A stretch of DNA of 64,000 nt from Mytilus galloprovincialis (taxonomy: Eukaryota; Mollusca; Bivalvia; Mytilida; Mytilidae): positions 4,402,001-4,466,000 of the forward strand of contig NC_134843.1 in assembly GCF_965363235.1 (NCBI RefSeq), read 5' to 3'. Both the position numbers and the translations under genes were made by a program. Each line of letters opens with the position of its first letter. Position 1 is the stretch's first letter. The notes beneath the pieces were generated by a model. It saw only the letters and a list, made by a program, of their open reading frames with translations, did not search any database and was not told the DNA's origin. This document shows, piece by piece, positions 10,601 to 21,472 of this stretch.

Positions 10601-10831
10601 GAAATGTGTTGTTCCAATATTGACGCGTTGTATTGCCAGTTCCTGCTGCTTATTTCTCTGACTGATCGCGAGAAGGATAGCATGTGAAATACCGGTAGTG
10701 ACATCCTTGGTTGTAATTGATTTAGCAGACGACAAGACTTGGGGTTGTTTACAATCAATTTGTAAAATGACAGCATCGGTATTGGTACCTCCTACATCTA
10801 CACCAATGACACATTGTAACATTTTATCCAT
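7670..10831 (-). CDS. Single-exon fusion protein: hydantoinase/oxoprolinase (HyuA-like) + DUF917
   Basis: The protein has 1053 residues and no internal stop. Residues about 5-190 are the Hydant_A_N region, with the phosphate loop 'IGVDVGGTNTD' (9-19). Residues about 200-470 are Hydantoinase_A, with 'FASGPTNSMRG' (259-269), the second ATP loop 'VDIGGTTTD' (282-290), 'IGLGGGSYVG' (323-332) and the adenosine-site-like 'VILVGGGG' (427-434). A linker of the family type (about 505-575, 'YLPGDATRI') leads to a DUF917 domain (about 636-1045) opening with a Gly-rich 'GAGILGCGGGGSP' (644-656). HyuA-type proteins are ASKHA-fold ATPases that open cyclic amides such as hydantoin or 5-oxoproline with ATP. 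They usually act with a HyuB subunit, which is absent here, so the substrate is unknown. No signal peptide or membrane segment is seen, so it is probably cytosolic. The ATG at 10831 lies 7 bases after a good splice acceptor; Met4 is an alternative start. It is distinct from animal 5-oxoprolinase, which pairs HyuA with HyuB in a protein of about 1290 residues. The lack of introns suggests horizontal acquisition or a retrocopy. Confidence 0.9.
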   Translation of the reverse strand: MDKMLQCVIGVDVGGTNTDAVILQIDCKQPQVLSSAKSITTKDVTTGISHAILLAISQRNKQQELAIQRVNIGTTHFVNAVVQRKELTKVTVIRLCGTASRQVPPFSDFPPDLASYLNGGTHFVGGGYQVDGREISPIDRLEVLKIVSESYKEGITNFVICGIFSPLRKDQEEVVKTIILSKFPDTSMTLSHEIGQTSLIERENAAILNESLKPLCRKTIKGFKDALFSLRLTCPLYLTQNDGTVVGEEYALEHPVCTFASGPTNSMRGAAFLSGIKDGVVVDIGGTTTDVGILRKGFPREASTEIKIGGVRTNFRMPDVHSIGLGGGSYVGQQKEDDRCVVTVGPRSAGYNIMNEAFIFQNDTSSCKMDCLTATDLAVAAGHSTLGNSANVSHLSRDLVEQGIQKIKSMVEIAIDSVKLSAEPLPVILVGGGGIILDIQKGLVGASELLFPSHFEVANAVGAALSQMSGSVEYVVHLNEEISEEDINAKTTNEMELNPGENYDDVKKRIRKTIMEEAIRKAKEDGIKFATDVAVKGGVDKETIIILEKSDNPITYLPGDATRINCKVVGDMQSVNEGTTVIIDEDFILPSEQTFENSSKFGKEQTEHIINTEKQGGIIEQSAPFINENNEWILSVYDIECIGIGAGILGCGGGGSPNLGKVLAKRAIIDGKQIKIVNPDTFFRYRSENNDLIALPAFMGAPYVVSEKLVSGEILTALQCMKDIFEVGQYQDGDLHSKDGVDIETGNGCTFIKDYAKNPKGDGGTITNLEGKKNIVGLMGAEIGGLNAIEPLLVGAELGLPVLDCDGMGRAFPELQMFCPFIYGAKPYPATLADDKGRRAVALHMDTAKDLETFFRQETIEMGCMAGIIFSTLTKSEVLNKTILLSYSRAWNLGNIIMTSRKEKKDPIEAIINHENGKNLISGKITDVRRETTGGFSKGFVDVTGTESFSGQFLFIEFQNENLIARKSTEEKINPPDVVACTPDLITIVDNDTAEPITTEMVRYGLRCSILVLPVADIMKTSRALEVVGPQAFGYPVNFTPVANYKQPKPVTS

Positions 10832-10838
10832 TTCCAGC

Positions 10839-10862
10839 CTGTAATATAATTTGTAATTATCA
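10839..10862 (-). other. Probable 3' splice site of a 5'-UTR intron
   Basis: Read on the minus strand, the sequence ends 'aattatattacag' and is followed by 'gctggaa' and the ATG. A branch-point-like 'tctaatcaac' lies about 35-45 bases further upstream. This fits an intron ending 7 bases before the start codon, with a non-coding first exon somewhere at higher coordinates. The matching donor was not identified. Confidence 0.5.
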
Positions 10863-12580
10863 TATACTGTTGATTAGACACCAAAGTCAGTCTTTAAATT
10901 GTCCTTTACAAGAAAGAAGTTCAATCTGACTTATGATATCACCAATTTTGTAAAAGGGTCAGAAAGTGGGCAAAAAACTTGTTTTACACTAAATATGAGA
11001 AATATAAGATTAATTCTCCATAAATCTTTGCTTTTTTGGAGGTTTTTTGGAGGTTTTTGGGAGTGCATTTAGGTTATCTTGATAGAGAATTCCTACATAA
11101 TTGTCTTGACCATGTCAACAGATTAGACATATCATGTACTTTTATCGAGATAGAAAAAGTCCTAAAAACGAACAACTGTTTATTCCCCTTATAAGATTTG
11201 GTCTAATTTTATTAGACTGAAAATATTGTTTTGTCTGACAACTTTTCTATTACCAAATACTGATATAGTGTGTTTTTTTCCCTGCTAGGGTAAGAATATT
11301 AAAAAGGACCAAACCTGAAAGTCTCAGTTTTCATTTATAGTCATGCTGATAATGTGTTTAATTTCTTCATAACATTCCCTCAATTTCCTTGTCCATGTTT
11401 ATAATTCATATTTGACCTGTTCATGCTGTACGAAACAGCGCCCTTAAATTATTTATTTATTGAAAAATCGCAATAACGAACGTATAATATTTCTTTCATC
11501 TTAAATCTGCAATGATGTTTTTTTGCAATGCTTACAATCATAGGCACTTGTCTCAGAAAAAAAAAAATCCTGTATACCTCATGTTTATCTTAAGGTATAT
11601 AAGAAAAAAAATCTGAGACAAGTGCCTGTGCTTACAATGCAGACTATGATGTTACCAAGGATTAGTGAAGTCTCACTACACAAATCCTAATGTTGTTACA
11701 CTTTGAGTGATAGCATGTGTGTCGTCAACTCAATACACTATAACTTATATGTAGTCTTAAACAGATTGAATTGGCGATAAATGAATTCAAACTTATTGAT
11801 GAAAATACATCCACATGAATTTTGTAGACTTTATGCTTGACCTAGCAGTCTCATCTGCCTTTGAACAACATATCCATATGTCTGCCGATAGCCGGTGAAA
11901 ACGCGTCAATTATTCACTGTGACTTGCCATGCATGGACGATCAAATTTCACAATGCTTTAGTATTTAATGTAGTGAAATCACAAACCTAGCTTTTCTCTA
12001 GTAGCAGTGGTCGACACGCAGCTGTCGGCTAGGACGTCCACAATTTTCACAATGCAATGTTTGATTGGACCCTGAAAAGATGACGAACTTTTGAACTTTA
12101 TCTTTTGTCGCTATAAATAAATAAATGTTGTTCCTACATGGTCATAGCTAGAACTAGATAGAGTTATCTCGCATACCTCAGTTTTGTTACCTGTTACCTG
12201 TTACCTACAGTAAATCCCTCCTCTATCAGGAGAACCTGGAGTTCATCAAGTAAAATTTTGATACTTTATATTTACATCTGTTTTCAGTCACTATACATTA
12301 TTTTTAAACAATTTTTATCTATTTACAGCCTATGAGTTTGGTAAACCTTACATCTTTTAAATGTTTATTTACTTTCAAGGAGCGTTCTACGCTTTTCATG
12401 GAGCGAGTAACACAGGCTTCTAGTGATTCATTCCACCAAATTTATGTCATTTTTCTCTAACACATAGTACCAATCAAAAAGACTACAGTCCAAGATTATT
12501 TTTTCCTTTTCGAGTTGCTAACGCATATGTCAGTCCATGCAGCAGTCCAAATATTTGGTACAACAACTGTATAAAGCTTT
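10863..12580. other. Gene-free interval upstream of the HyuA-DUF917 gene
   Basis: AT-rich with no coding frame. It contains a fold-back element at 11539-11629 (listed separately) and a short 'gttacct' triplication at 12188-12209. Any promoter or non-coding first exon of the gene at 7670-10831 should lie here or further right, but none could be pinned down. Confidence 0.4.
11539..11629. mobile_element. Small fold-back element flanked by 9-bp direct repeats
   Basis: 'aggcacttgtctcaga' at 11542 and its reverse complement 'tctgagacaagtgcct' ending at 11627 form the arms, with A/T runs and a short loop between. GCTTACAAT occurs on each side (11530-11538 and 11630-11638), consistent with a 9-bp target duplication. 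The element has no coding capacity. A transposon superfamily with 9-bp duplications, such as Mutator-like, is one possibility; the assignment is open. Confidence 0.7.
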
Positions 12581-12584
12581 GAGA

Positions 12585-13690
12585 TAACAAGAGTGCACAC
12601 ACTGAAATGTCTCGCCTTCTATACTAATCATTGATATTATGTTGATAGTCCTAAGTATAAAGCTAAGCTTTATTACAACTGTCACATAAACTTAACATTA
12701 ACCAAGATAACTAAACAAAGACCAATGAACCTTGAAAATGAGGTCAATGTCAGATGAACCAAGCCAGGCAGACATGTACAGCTAACAATGCTTCTATACA
12801 ACATATATAGTTGACCCATTACTTATAGTTTAAGAAAAATAGACCAAAACACAAAAACTTAACACTGTGCAATGGACCGTGAAAATGAGGTCACGGTCAA
12901 ATAAAACCTGCGCAACTGACATAAAGATCATAAAATATTTCCATACACCAAATATAGTTGACCTATGGCATACAGTATTAGATAAAAAGACCGAAACTCA
13001 AAAACTTAACTTTGACCACTGAACCATGAAAATGAGGTCAAGGTCACATGACATCTGTCCGCTAGACATGTACACCTTACAATCATTCCATACAACAAAT
13101 ATAGTAGACCTATTGCATATAGTATGAGAAAAATAGACCAAAACACAAAAATTTAACTATAACCACTGAACCATGAAAATGAGGTCAAGGTCAGATGACA
13201 CCTGCCAGTTGGACATGTACACCTTACAGTCCTTCCATACACCGAATATACTAGCCCTATTGTTTATAGTATCTGAGATATGGACTTGACCACCAAAACT
13301 TAACCCTGTTCACTGATCCATGAAATGAGGTCGAGGTCAAGTGAAAACTGTCTGACAGACATGAGGACCTTGCAAGGTATGCACATATTAAATATAATTA
13401 TCCTATTACTTATAATAAGAGAGAATTCAACATTACAAAAAAATTGAACTTTTTTTTCAAGTGATCACTGAACCATGAAAATGAGATCAAGGACATTGGA
13501 CATATGACTGACGGAAACTTCGTAACATGAAGCATCTATATACAAAGTATGAAGCATCCAGGTCTTCCACCTTCTAAAAAATAAAGCTTTTAAGAAGTGA
13601 GCTAAAACGCCGCCGCCGCCGTAGCCGCCGCCGGATCACTATCCCTATGTCGAGCTTTCTGCAACAAAAGTTGCAGGCTCGACAAAAATG
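12585..13690. repeat. Dispersed repeat with about six 147-bp internal units
   Basis: The core 'gaaaatgagg(t)ca' recurs at 12733, 12881, 13028, 13175, 13322 (shortened) and 13478, a period of 147-148 bp with a longer last step. Each unit also carries 'gacatgtacaccttac'- and 'ccatacaacaaatatag'-like phrases. The block ends in a CCG-rich stretch (13610-13635) and 'tgcaacaaaagttgcaggct' (about 13660-13680), a small inverted repeat. One further unit lies alone at about 35055-35190. I recognise this family as frequent in bivalve DNA. It has no coding frame. Confidence 0.7.
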
Positions 13691-13734
13691 TCTTTAATAC
13701 TTGTTAAGGCAGAGCAATTTAACGACAGTACATG

Positions 13735-16000
13735 TTCAAATTTTCAGTTCCTTCCTCACACAGTGGACAAATTGAAGATTTTTGACCATTTGAAAATTTT
13801 GAACGGTGGTACTGTAGAATATATGTATCCAAAAGCATTTTGATCTTATAACAGGCTTTACGTATACACATTTGTTCTGAACCAGCACTCTTCCATGTAG
13901 AATTATAACAACACCAATTTTACAGTTTTTGATATTTAAGTACCGTAATGACGGTTTTGATTTGGCTTCAGTAAACAGTTTTTCGGACCAAAAGCCATCA
14001 ACACACTTTTTTACTTTCATTTTCCACTTGTATTTTGTCTCTGGTTTAAGTAAAACCTCTAATACACACGGTAAGTTATATTGTAACAATGTTTCAAAAT
14101 CTTGTCAACCCTAATAATCCAGCTTTTTGAGTTTTTTCCTTTTGTAGAAGTTGACGTTTAGCAAGATCAGAGTCACTTCTAGCTATGGTACCAAACGTTA
14201 TCAGAATCTTTTTATGTAGAAGTGCAATTATAGATAATTGACCTAAAAGTAGATAAGCTCCAGCGTTGGAACTCTAGCAGGTAGATTTTGAATTTGTTTC
14301 AGAAAGTTATTACAAAAGATATCCAAGCGGGAAATATCTTTAGCACTAAGATTTACAATTTCAAGTCCAAATAACAAACGTGGAACCACATACGTTGACC
14401 AGAGTTTACATGACACCTCTGGGTTAAGTCCATTTAAACTATCCAGTTTTGAGCCCATAATTGCGTAAGATGTCTGTCTTGCGGTTTTTAGACGATTTCC
14501 AATAATTGTTCTTGTTGCCTCTACTTCACAAGAGTCTTTGTCAATTCCTATGTTTATAATTTCTAATGCTTCTGAGACAATGTGGAACTTTTCCACTTGA
14601 TTCCAAAGGTTGCAATTTAAAGGTGAGTTCCATATCATAACGTTAGTTTTTTCCTTTCTGATATTATATTCGTCTGTCTCTGCAAAATGGGCAGTATAGC
14701 TAATCATAGTCTGAAGTTCACCAGGTTTTGAAGAGATAAGTAGCGCATCGTCTGCACACATTGGAGTACCCACAAACACATTTCCAATTTTAAAACCCAA
14801 ACTGTCACTTTCTAACTTTTTTATTAGCGGATTAACGAAAAGTTTGTAGACAGAGGGAGACCATACGCTGCCCTTGACGGACGCCTCGGAGTTCAGCAAA
14901 CGAAGTAGATAACTTGCCTTCCCATCGAACTGCAGAGCTCATATTCGTGTACCAGTCATTTAAGATTTGTCAACTTTGTCCAGAAATTCCACTTTGAAAT
15001 ATACTTTTAAGCAGAGAGGCATGCCAAACAACATCAAAGGCGTAGTATATAATGTTTGTCCTAATTCTTTTGCTTCTATGATTGCCTCAGTAAGGGGAAG
15101 TGCTGCAAAAGTAGGATTGACCCCGGCAGTAAAGTCACGTTGAAGTCTGTTCTGTACCTTTAGTAGTTTAGGTTCCTCTAAACAAAGATGTACCGATTTA
15201 ATCAGTTTTCCCATTACAAGAGAAACTGTTATACGTCGATAGGATTTTGGTAGGCAGATAGGTTTTCCATGACCTTTGAACAAGGGTGAAACAATACCTT
15301 CTTTGAAACACTGTGGTACACGCTTGAATGCTTCACTGATTTATCAAGTTTGTAAGTATTTTGACTGTTTTTTAACCTCCATATTTAAATATGTTCAGCA
15401 GAAATTCCAAATTGGTCAGAACTGAGCCTTTTCCCGTTTTCATTTTTGAAATACATTTTTGAATTGTTCCAATATCAAATCAGAGACATATAATACATAT
15501 GTCTCTGATCAAATTCAATAGTTTTTTCATCTTCATGTTCCAATGTGTCTTGAAGCAAAATACGGTCTAGCTCAACTTGAGAAGAGTACTGTTTATTCTG
15601 CGGTTTTTCAGACGGAGTAGATAAGTCAGTGAAATAATTTGTCAATGCCTCACGAATAAGATCAGGTGTATCAAAATGAACATCATAAAGGATCAGACAG
15701 TCGAGTAGGCGTTTTCCAATCTGCCTCTGACGGTGAATAATTTTATAAAATGTGGCATTGTCACCAGAATGAGCATTCATAATGTTCTGATAAGAGAGAA
15801 TGTCGCTCTTCAGCATTCAATGGTCTTTGGAGTTTTCTAAGTTCTCTTTTCATATCTAGACGTTTTCTGTTTGCAGGGTCGTTTATGTCAGACGGACTCC
15901 CCAGAGATTTCCATTTCCAATGTGCATCCTTACTTTGTTTACAGAGTTGTGTTTTTATTAAAGTCCATAAAACAATATGTTTCAAAGAACTCATTATTAT
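13735..16000 (-). pseudogene. Decayed LINE (non-LTR retrotransposon) reverse transcriptase
   Basis: Read on the minus strand from about 15994 to 13735, broken frames line up as one ORF2-type protein. First comes a pre-RT region (15994-15475, with 'DILSYQNIMNAHSGDNATFY'). Next is the start of the RT domain (15283-14960, 'LPKSYRRITVSLVMGKL'). Then comes the catalytic block (14899-14243, 'GSVWSPSVYKLFVNPLI' and 'CADDALLISS', where the usual YADD has become CADD), then the thumb. The last part is a C-terminal zinc-finger start 'SICPLCEEGTENLN' (about 13775-13738). At least four frameshifts or stops separate the pieces, and no endonuclease domain was found. It is inactive. The clade is not determined; the C-terminal CPLC finger is typical of several LINE groups. 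Confidence 0.8.
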
Positions 16001-19000
16001 ACAGGAAATTCCAAATAATTCCCATTCAACACCAGATGACCTCTATAGACATCTTTAATATTAAAACACCGCATCATGTTAACAGGAACCTATTACAAGC
16101 TCATAGGCACAAATTTAATCAGGTAGAAATAGACCCGATTTCTTCAAATTGTAGAACCAAAACGAAAGATCTATGTCATGTGTCAACAACTTGTCCTCTG
16201 TATTATCAACACTAGAAAAACACAAGCATTAGCCTTTCAAAAAGGGCTAGTCGACTCTTAGCTGATGAAAATGCCAGAAAGAGCTCTCGCTTTGTAGATT
16301 AATTTATTTACTAGAATAGCCATGTGCATCAATCAACAAATTTTTCCACACACGTGAGGTCACACGTTATGAAGTAGTATATATCGTTTAACGTTGTTGT
16401 TTATGAAACTCCAGAAGATTCGACTATTTATAGATAAAAGTTACCTGTGTACCAATATCATGAATATCCATGATTAATGACCAGGCAAAATCTAATTGCT
16501 AAAATAGAGAGGACAAATCCGATTCTCTACAGGATTGAAGGACATTTACTAGGTTTGGATTGTCCTAACCAATCAATAAACTTTGATTATTCACGTCTCG
16601 TAATATCTTCCAATCAGGTAGCAAGAAAAATTCACGCACTGACTGTTCATTGTTCAATTCTTAATATCGACTCCTAGGAGTCGATAATATAACCTCATCA
16701 AATAAAGGCAATAGTTATATACCGCTGTTTCGAAACTCATAAATCGATAAAAAAAAAACAAATCCGGGTTACAAACTAAAACTGAGGGAAACGTATTAAA
16801 TATAAAAGAGAATACGACACAACATTAAAATGTAACCCAAACAGAAACGAACTAAGCATTAGACAAAATCCGAAGAGAAAAACTTTATTTTTAGTATTAT
16901 AATTCAAACAAATAAAGAAAACAGTGGTATAACGGTGTTCAAATATCATAAATCTGCTAATAGTATAAGAGGAAAATAATGAAACAACAGAACACAGAGG
17001 TGCAACAAAAAAAAACGACAATCATCAACATACATAGAAACGAACTACATTGTATTAGACAACAACTGTCATATTCCTGGCTTGATACAGGACATTTTAC
17101 GAAAAACTAATGGACAACTCACTTCAGAAACCATGATGCAATTTGCACGCTTGTAGTAGACTGTCCATACTTAGCAAATTCTGGAATCATACCGAACATA
17201 AGAGAAATTCTTGGAGACTGATTGAAAAGTTGTCTAGAATATATTGTCATGAAATTCCCCCCCGAAAAAGAGAATATCCACTAAAATATGATGTTTTCCT
17301 CGGTTTCACAGCTACTCATAAACACGACAATTAAAAAATAAATACCTTACAAATTGAGGAACAAATACAATGTTTACCGCTATCTGTCTATGCGGTATTA
17401 AATAATACATTAATAGTTGAAATAGTAGTCGTCCACTTTTAGTGTGAACTGGCTTAACTAAAAAAAGGCAACAGTAGTATACCGCTGTTCAAAACTCATA
17501 AATCTAGGGACAAAAAACAAAATCGGGGTAACAAACTAAAACTGAGGGAAACGCATTAGATATTAGAGGTGCATCGGTATCTGCTTGAATACATATAGTA
17601 TACAATTACCGAAAGCATCTGCACTTGAATGTGCGCATAGCTAAACATTTTCAATCTGACTTTGACAACAAGATGATTGATGTTTTAACAGGGATGTCAA
17701 CAAAGCTAACAATCATCCCCCGATTACATGTGCGTAATGAAGATACTTCATAACATTTACATTCCTGAAGATACACTTTGTGCATTTGCAAAAAGTAAAA
17801 TGCTAAACTCCGAGGACAATTCGAAAAGGAAAGTCCCCAGTTAAATGGCAAACTCAGAAGCTTAAACACATCAAATGAATGGATAACAACTGACATATTC
17901 CTGACTTGGTACCAGCATTTTCTTATGTAGAAACGTTCCATGGAGGAACATTTCAACTTTGGAATTTTTTTATTTGAATACAAAAGCATTTTTAAACTGA
18001 TCAGTTACAGGAACACAACTTGCAGGCAGATGTTTGGTCATTTAAGATTCTTATTTGATTAACTGAATGCATATTTTAGATATTCATATTTCAAAAACAA
18101 TTTACATTTTAACTAGGAGCTATAGAGAGATCAAAAAGTAAAACAACGTTGCCATTCGTCTGGATATGTGTGCATCTTTCACAATGCCCTCTCTTAAATA
18201 TCTATAGCCTAAAATATAATTCATGACTATTTCACTTTTTGGTTCATTTTGTATTGCTGACAAAATGTATTGTCTGTAGTTTCTGTCAAATATGCCAAAA
18301 ATAGGTCAATAAAGGCAACAGTAGTATATTGCTGTTCATTAGTCATAAATTGAGTAAGCGATGAAAAATTCTAATTACAAACTATAACCCAAGGAAACAC
18401 ATCAACATGATAAGATACTATAGTATTTTGAACTATTTTGTTAGCACTATTTTGAAAGACACGTTCTTCAAAGGCATACATTTGAGGACAGACGAAGTGA
18501 ATACGAGTCGATGATACATTCTATAAATAAACAATGGAAGAGTATAAAACATATGCAAGATGGAAGACAAAATCAAAGCAACAAAACAACAGACAGAATA
18601 ATCCTAAACCAACTTGTAGCCTTCATAGAAGGAATGCAGATTATTGGTGTAAACCAGAAAGGCTTCAGGAAAAACCATGCTGCCTCCAACTGCCTACCGA
18701 GATTTATTCAAATACATTAAGGGAGAAATAATCTGGGCATGCTTAATCTATTTGAAAAAAACAACAACATATGAATCAATCTGGAGAGAGGGACCAATGG
18801 TTCAATTGCATAATACTTATCAAAGGTACCATGCTTATAATTTAATACGCCAGACGCATGTTACATCTACATAACGTTGCACAAGTTTAGGTCTCAAGAT
18901 CATTTGAGATTTTCTTTTCAATATGTGTGAAAATATATCAAAGTTAGGTTGCAGTCCAATACTTTAATATAAAGTATTTGAGTTAACTTCCAGAAATGAA

Positions 19001-20214
19001 AGTTGACTGATAAACGGACTTCGTAGTTAGAGGTATAAATATTAGAAAAAAGCTCATATCAGAAAATAAAATTTGGGTCAGAACTCACAAGACTTGTTTG
19101 CTTGCTGCAAAACAAATATGTAAATTTACTACACATATATTTCATAGTTATCTAAGTTACCTCCCCTTGTATGGATAAGTTAAAATTTAATATTATTTGT
19201 TGGTAACACATAATTTTTCTTCATTTAGACAGAACTCTTCTTGCATATTTCGAGACTGACTGCTTACTGCTATTTCACAATCTGAGAAGGCAAAACAACC
19301 CATTGATATCAAGGCACCTGCATACAAGATATGAAATTATGAAGCTTTTTACAAAGAGCTATATTAGTATTCATGTCTCAAAGTTGCAGGCCAGACAAAA
19401 AGTCAACATATCCTCAATCAGGAAGGGACAATCCAGACAATCTGGAAATCTCATTATCATTTTAAAGTTCAAGATCAAATATCAAGTCATTCCTTAAAAC
19501 CCAGGAAAAGTAATAATTGTAACAGAAATATAGGGCAGATGAATGTACAAAATAAGAGGGATGGACAGACAGACAATGGCATTTTGGTATACCAACTCTA
19601 AACAAGTGAGGTATAATAATAACAAGTTTAGTTTTATAATGTATAGCTTTTTTATATTCAGCACTTTTTCTCAAATACAACACAAGTGAAACAGATGAGA
19701 ATAAGCATTATCTTTTATACTTTTCATAAACAGTTGATAAGACTGTTAAAAACAAACATACAAGACTGCAATTGACAATGAAATGTTGACAGTTTTCATG
19801 CACATTTTCACAAACATAAATCTCTTTTTATTCATATTGTAAAGGAAAAAATCATTTCATTTCATTTAATACAGCTCTGACTGATACTAATTTTTGTAAT
19901 GTTAATAACTCCTACTGTGGAGAACCTTCCAAGTAGGTGCATTACTCTGACCACCAATCGTCTGTTAAATATATAAACTTTCATAACAAAAAGAGTCTTC
20001 TGAATAAGATATATTATAATAATTACTAAAAAATGCTTACGATAACAAAACACTTCAATACTTTTTCAAATATTTTTTTCAAAGTCAAAACCTGAAACAG
20101 AATTCTATGATTGGTTTAAGATGGTGGATATCTTACATATTGCTAAAGTGATCTGTAATTGAAAAATTAAAATACACAAAAATAAGTTCAGTTACTTTTA
20201 TTGAAAACTAGAGG
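16001..20214. other. Gene-free interval with several mussel repeat fragments
   Basis: Three copies of a repeat with 'aaaggcaac(a)gtagtatac', 'ctgttc(a)aaactcataaatc' and 'acaaactaaaactgagggaa' lie at about 16703-17035, 17462-17560 and 18303-18400. A 'ggaaagtccc...catcaaatgaatgg' repeat lies at 17825-17930. Short frames (for example 15871-16215, 18511-18720) have no recognisable content. No host exon was identified. Confidence 0.45.
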
Positions 20215-21472
20215 CTCTCAAGAGCCTGTGTCGCTCCCCTGTTAATGTGTTTACTGATGTCGGCCATCTTCGTTGGTAGGCGGGGTCATTAGACACTTTT
20301 TTTTAAAATAGATACCCTAGTATTATGATTGTGGCCAAGTTTGGTTAAATTTGGCCAAGTCGTTTTAGAAAAGATTTTTATACAAGTTACAAAAATGACG
20401 AAAAGTTGTTCAATATTGACTATAAAGGGCAATAACTCCTTAAGGGGTCCTCTAACAATTTTGATCATGCTGACTTATTTGTAGATCTTACTTTGCTGAA
20501 CATTATTGCTGTTTACAGTTTATCTCTATCTATAATAGTATTCAAGATAATAACCAAAAACTGCAAAATTTCCTTAAAATCACCAATTTTAGGGCAGCAA
20601 CCCAACAACAGGTTGTCCGATTCAACTCAAAATTTGTGAGGGGATATATCTTATTCTGATGGACATTTAAATCTTGAAAGATTTGCCCTAAATGTCTTAG
20701 TTTCAAAGATATAAAGCAAAAACTGCATTTTACCACTATGTTCTAATTTTAGCCATGTCGGCCATTTTGTTTGGCAGGCTGGGTCATCGGACACATTTTT
20801 TAAACTATAAACCACAATGATAATTGTGGCCAAGTTTGGTTAAATTTGGCAAAGTAGTTTTGGAGAAGAAGATTTTTAGAAAAGTTACAAAAAATGACGA
20901 AAAGTTGTTAAAAATTGACTATAAAGGGCAATAACTCCTTAAGGGGTCAACTGACAATTTTGGTCATGTTGACTAATTTGTAGGTCTTACTTTGCTGAAC
21001 ATTATTGCTATTTACAGTTTATCTCTATCTATAATAGTATTCAAGATAATAACCAAAAACTGCAAAATTTCCTTAAAATAACCATTTCACAGGCAGCAAC
21101 CCAACAACAGGTTGTCCTATTCGTCTGAAAATTTCAAGGCAGATAGATCTTGACCTGATCAACGATTTTACCCTATGTCAGATTTGCTCTAAATGCTTTG
21201 GTTTTTGAGTTATTAGCCAAAAACTGCATTTTACCCCTATGTTCTATTTTTAGCCATGGCGGCCATCTTGGTTGGTTTGACGGGTCACGCCACACATTTT
21301 TTAAACTAGATACCCCAAGGATGATTGTGGCCAAGTTTGGTAGAATTTGGCCCAGTAGTTTCAGAGGAGAAGATTTTTGTAAAAGTTTACGGACGACGGA
21401 CGACAGACGACGGACGACGGACGCCAAGTGATGAGAAAAGCTCACTTGACCTTTCAGGTCAGGTGAGCTAAA
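20215..21472. repeat. Repeat element with internal 499-bp duplication
   Basis: It begins 'ctagaggctctcaagagcct' and ends in 'tttcaggtcaggtgagcta'. Inside, the block containing 'tttatctctatctataatag' (20518 and 21017) and 'agccatg(t/g)cggccat' (20752 and 21251) is present twice, 499 bp apart. Near the 3' end there is a run of GACGGAC-type units (about 21389-21424). A degraded relative of the terminal part lies at about 60300-60500. I recognise the end phrases as a frequent mussel repeat. Its transposition class is unknown to me. The short frames on both strands are not genes. Confidence 0.65.

Noticed and set aside
7670..10831. The idea that the HyuA-DUF917 gene is bacterial contamination
   Set aside because: It lies within continuous sequence carrying mussel-type repeats on both sides, has a eukaryotic acceptor before the ATG, and has no neighbouring bacterial genes or Shine-Dalgarno site. 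Misassembly cannot be fully excluded without reads.
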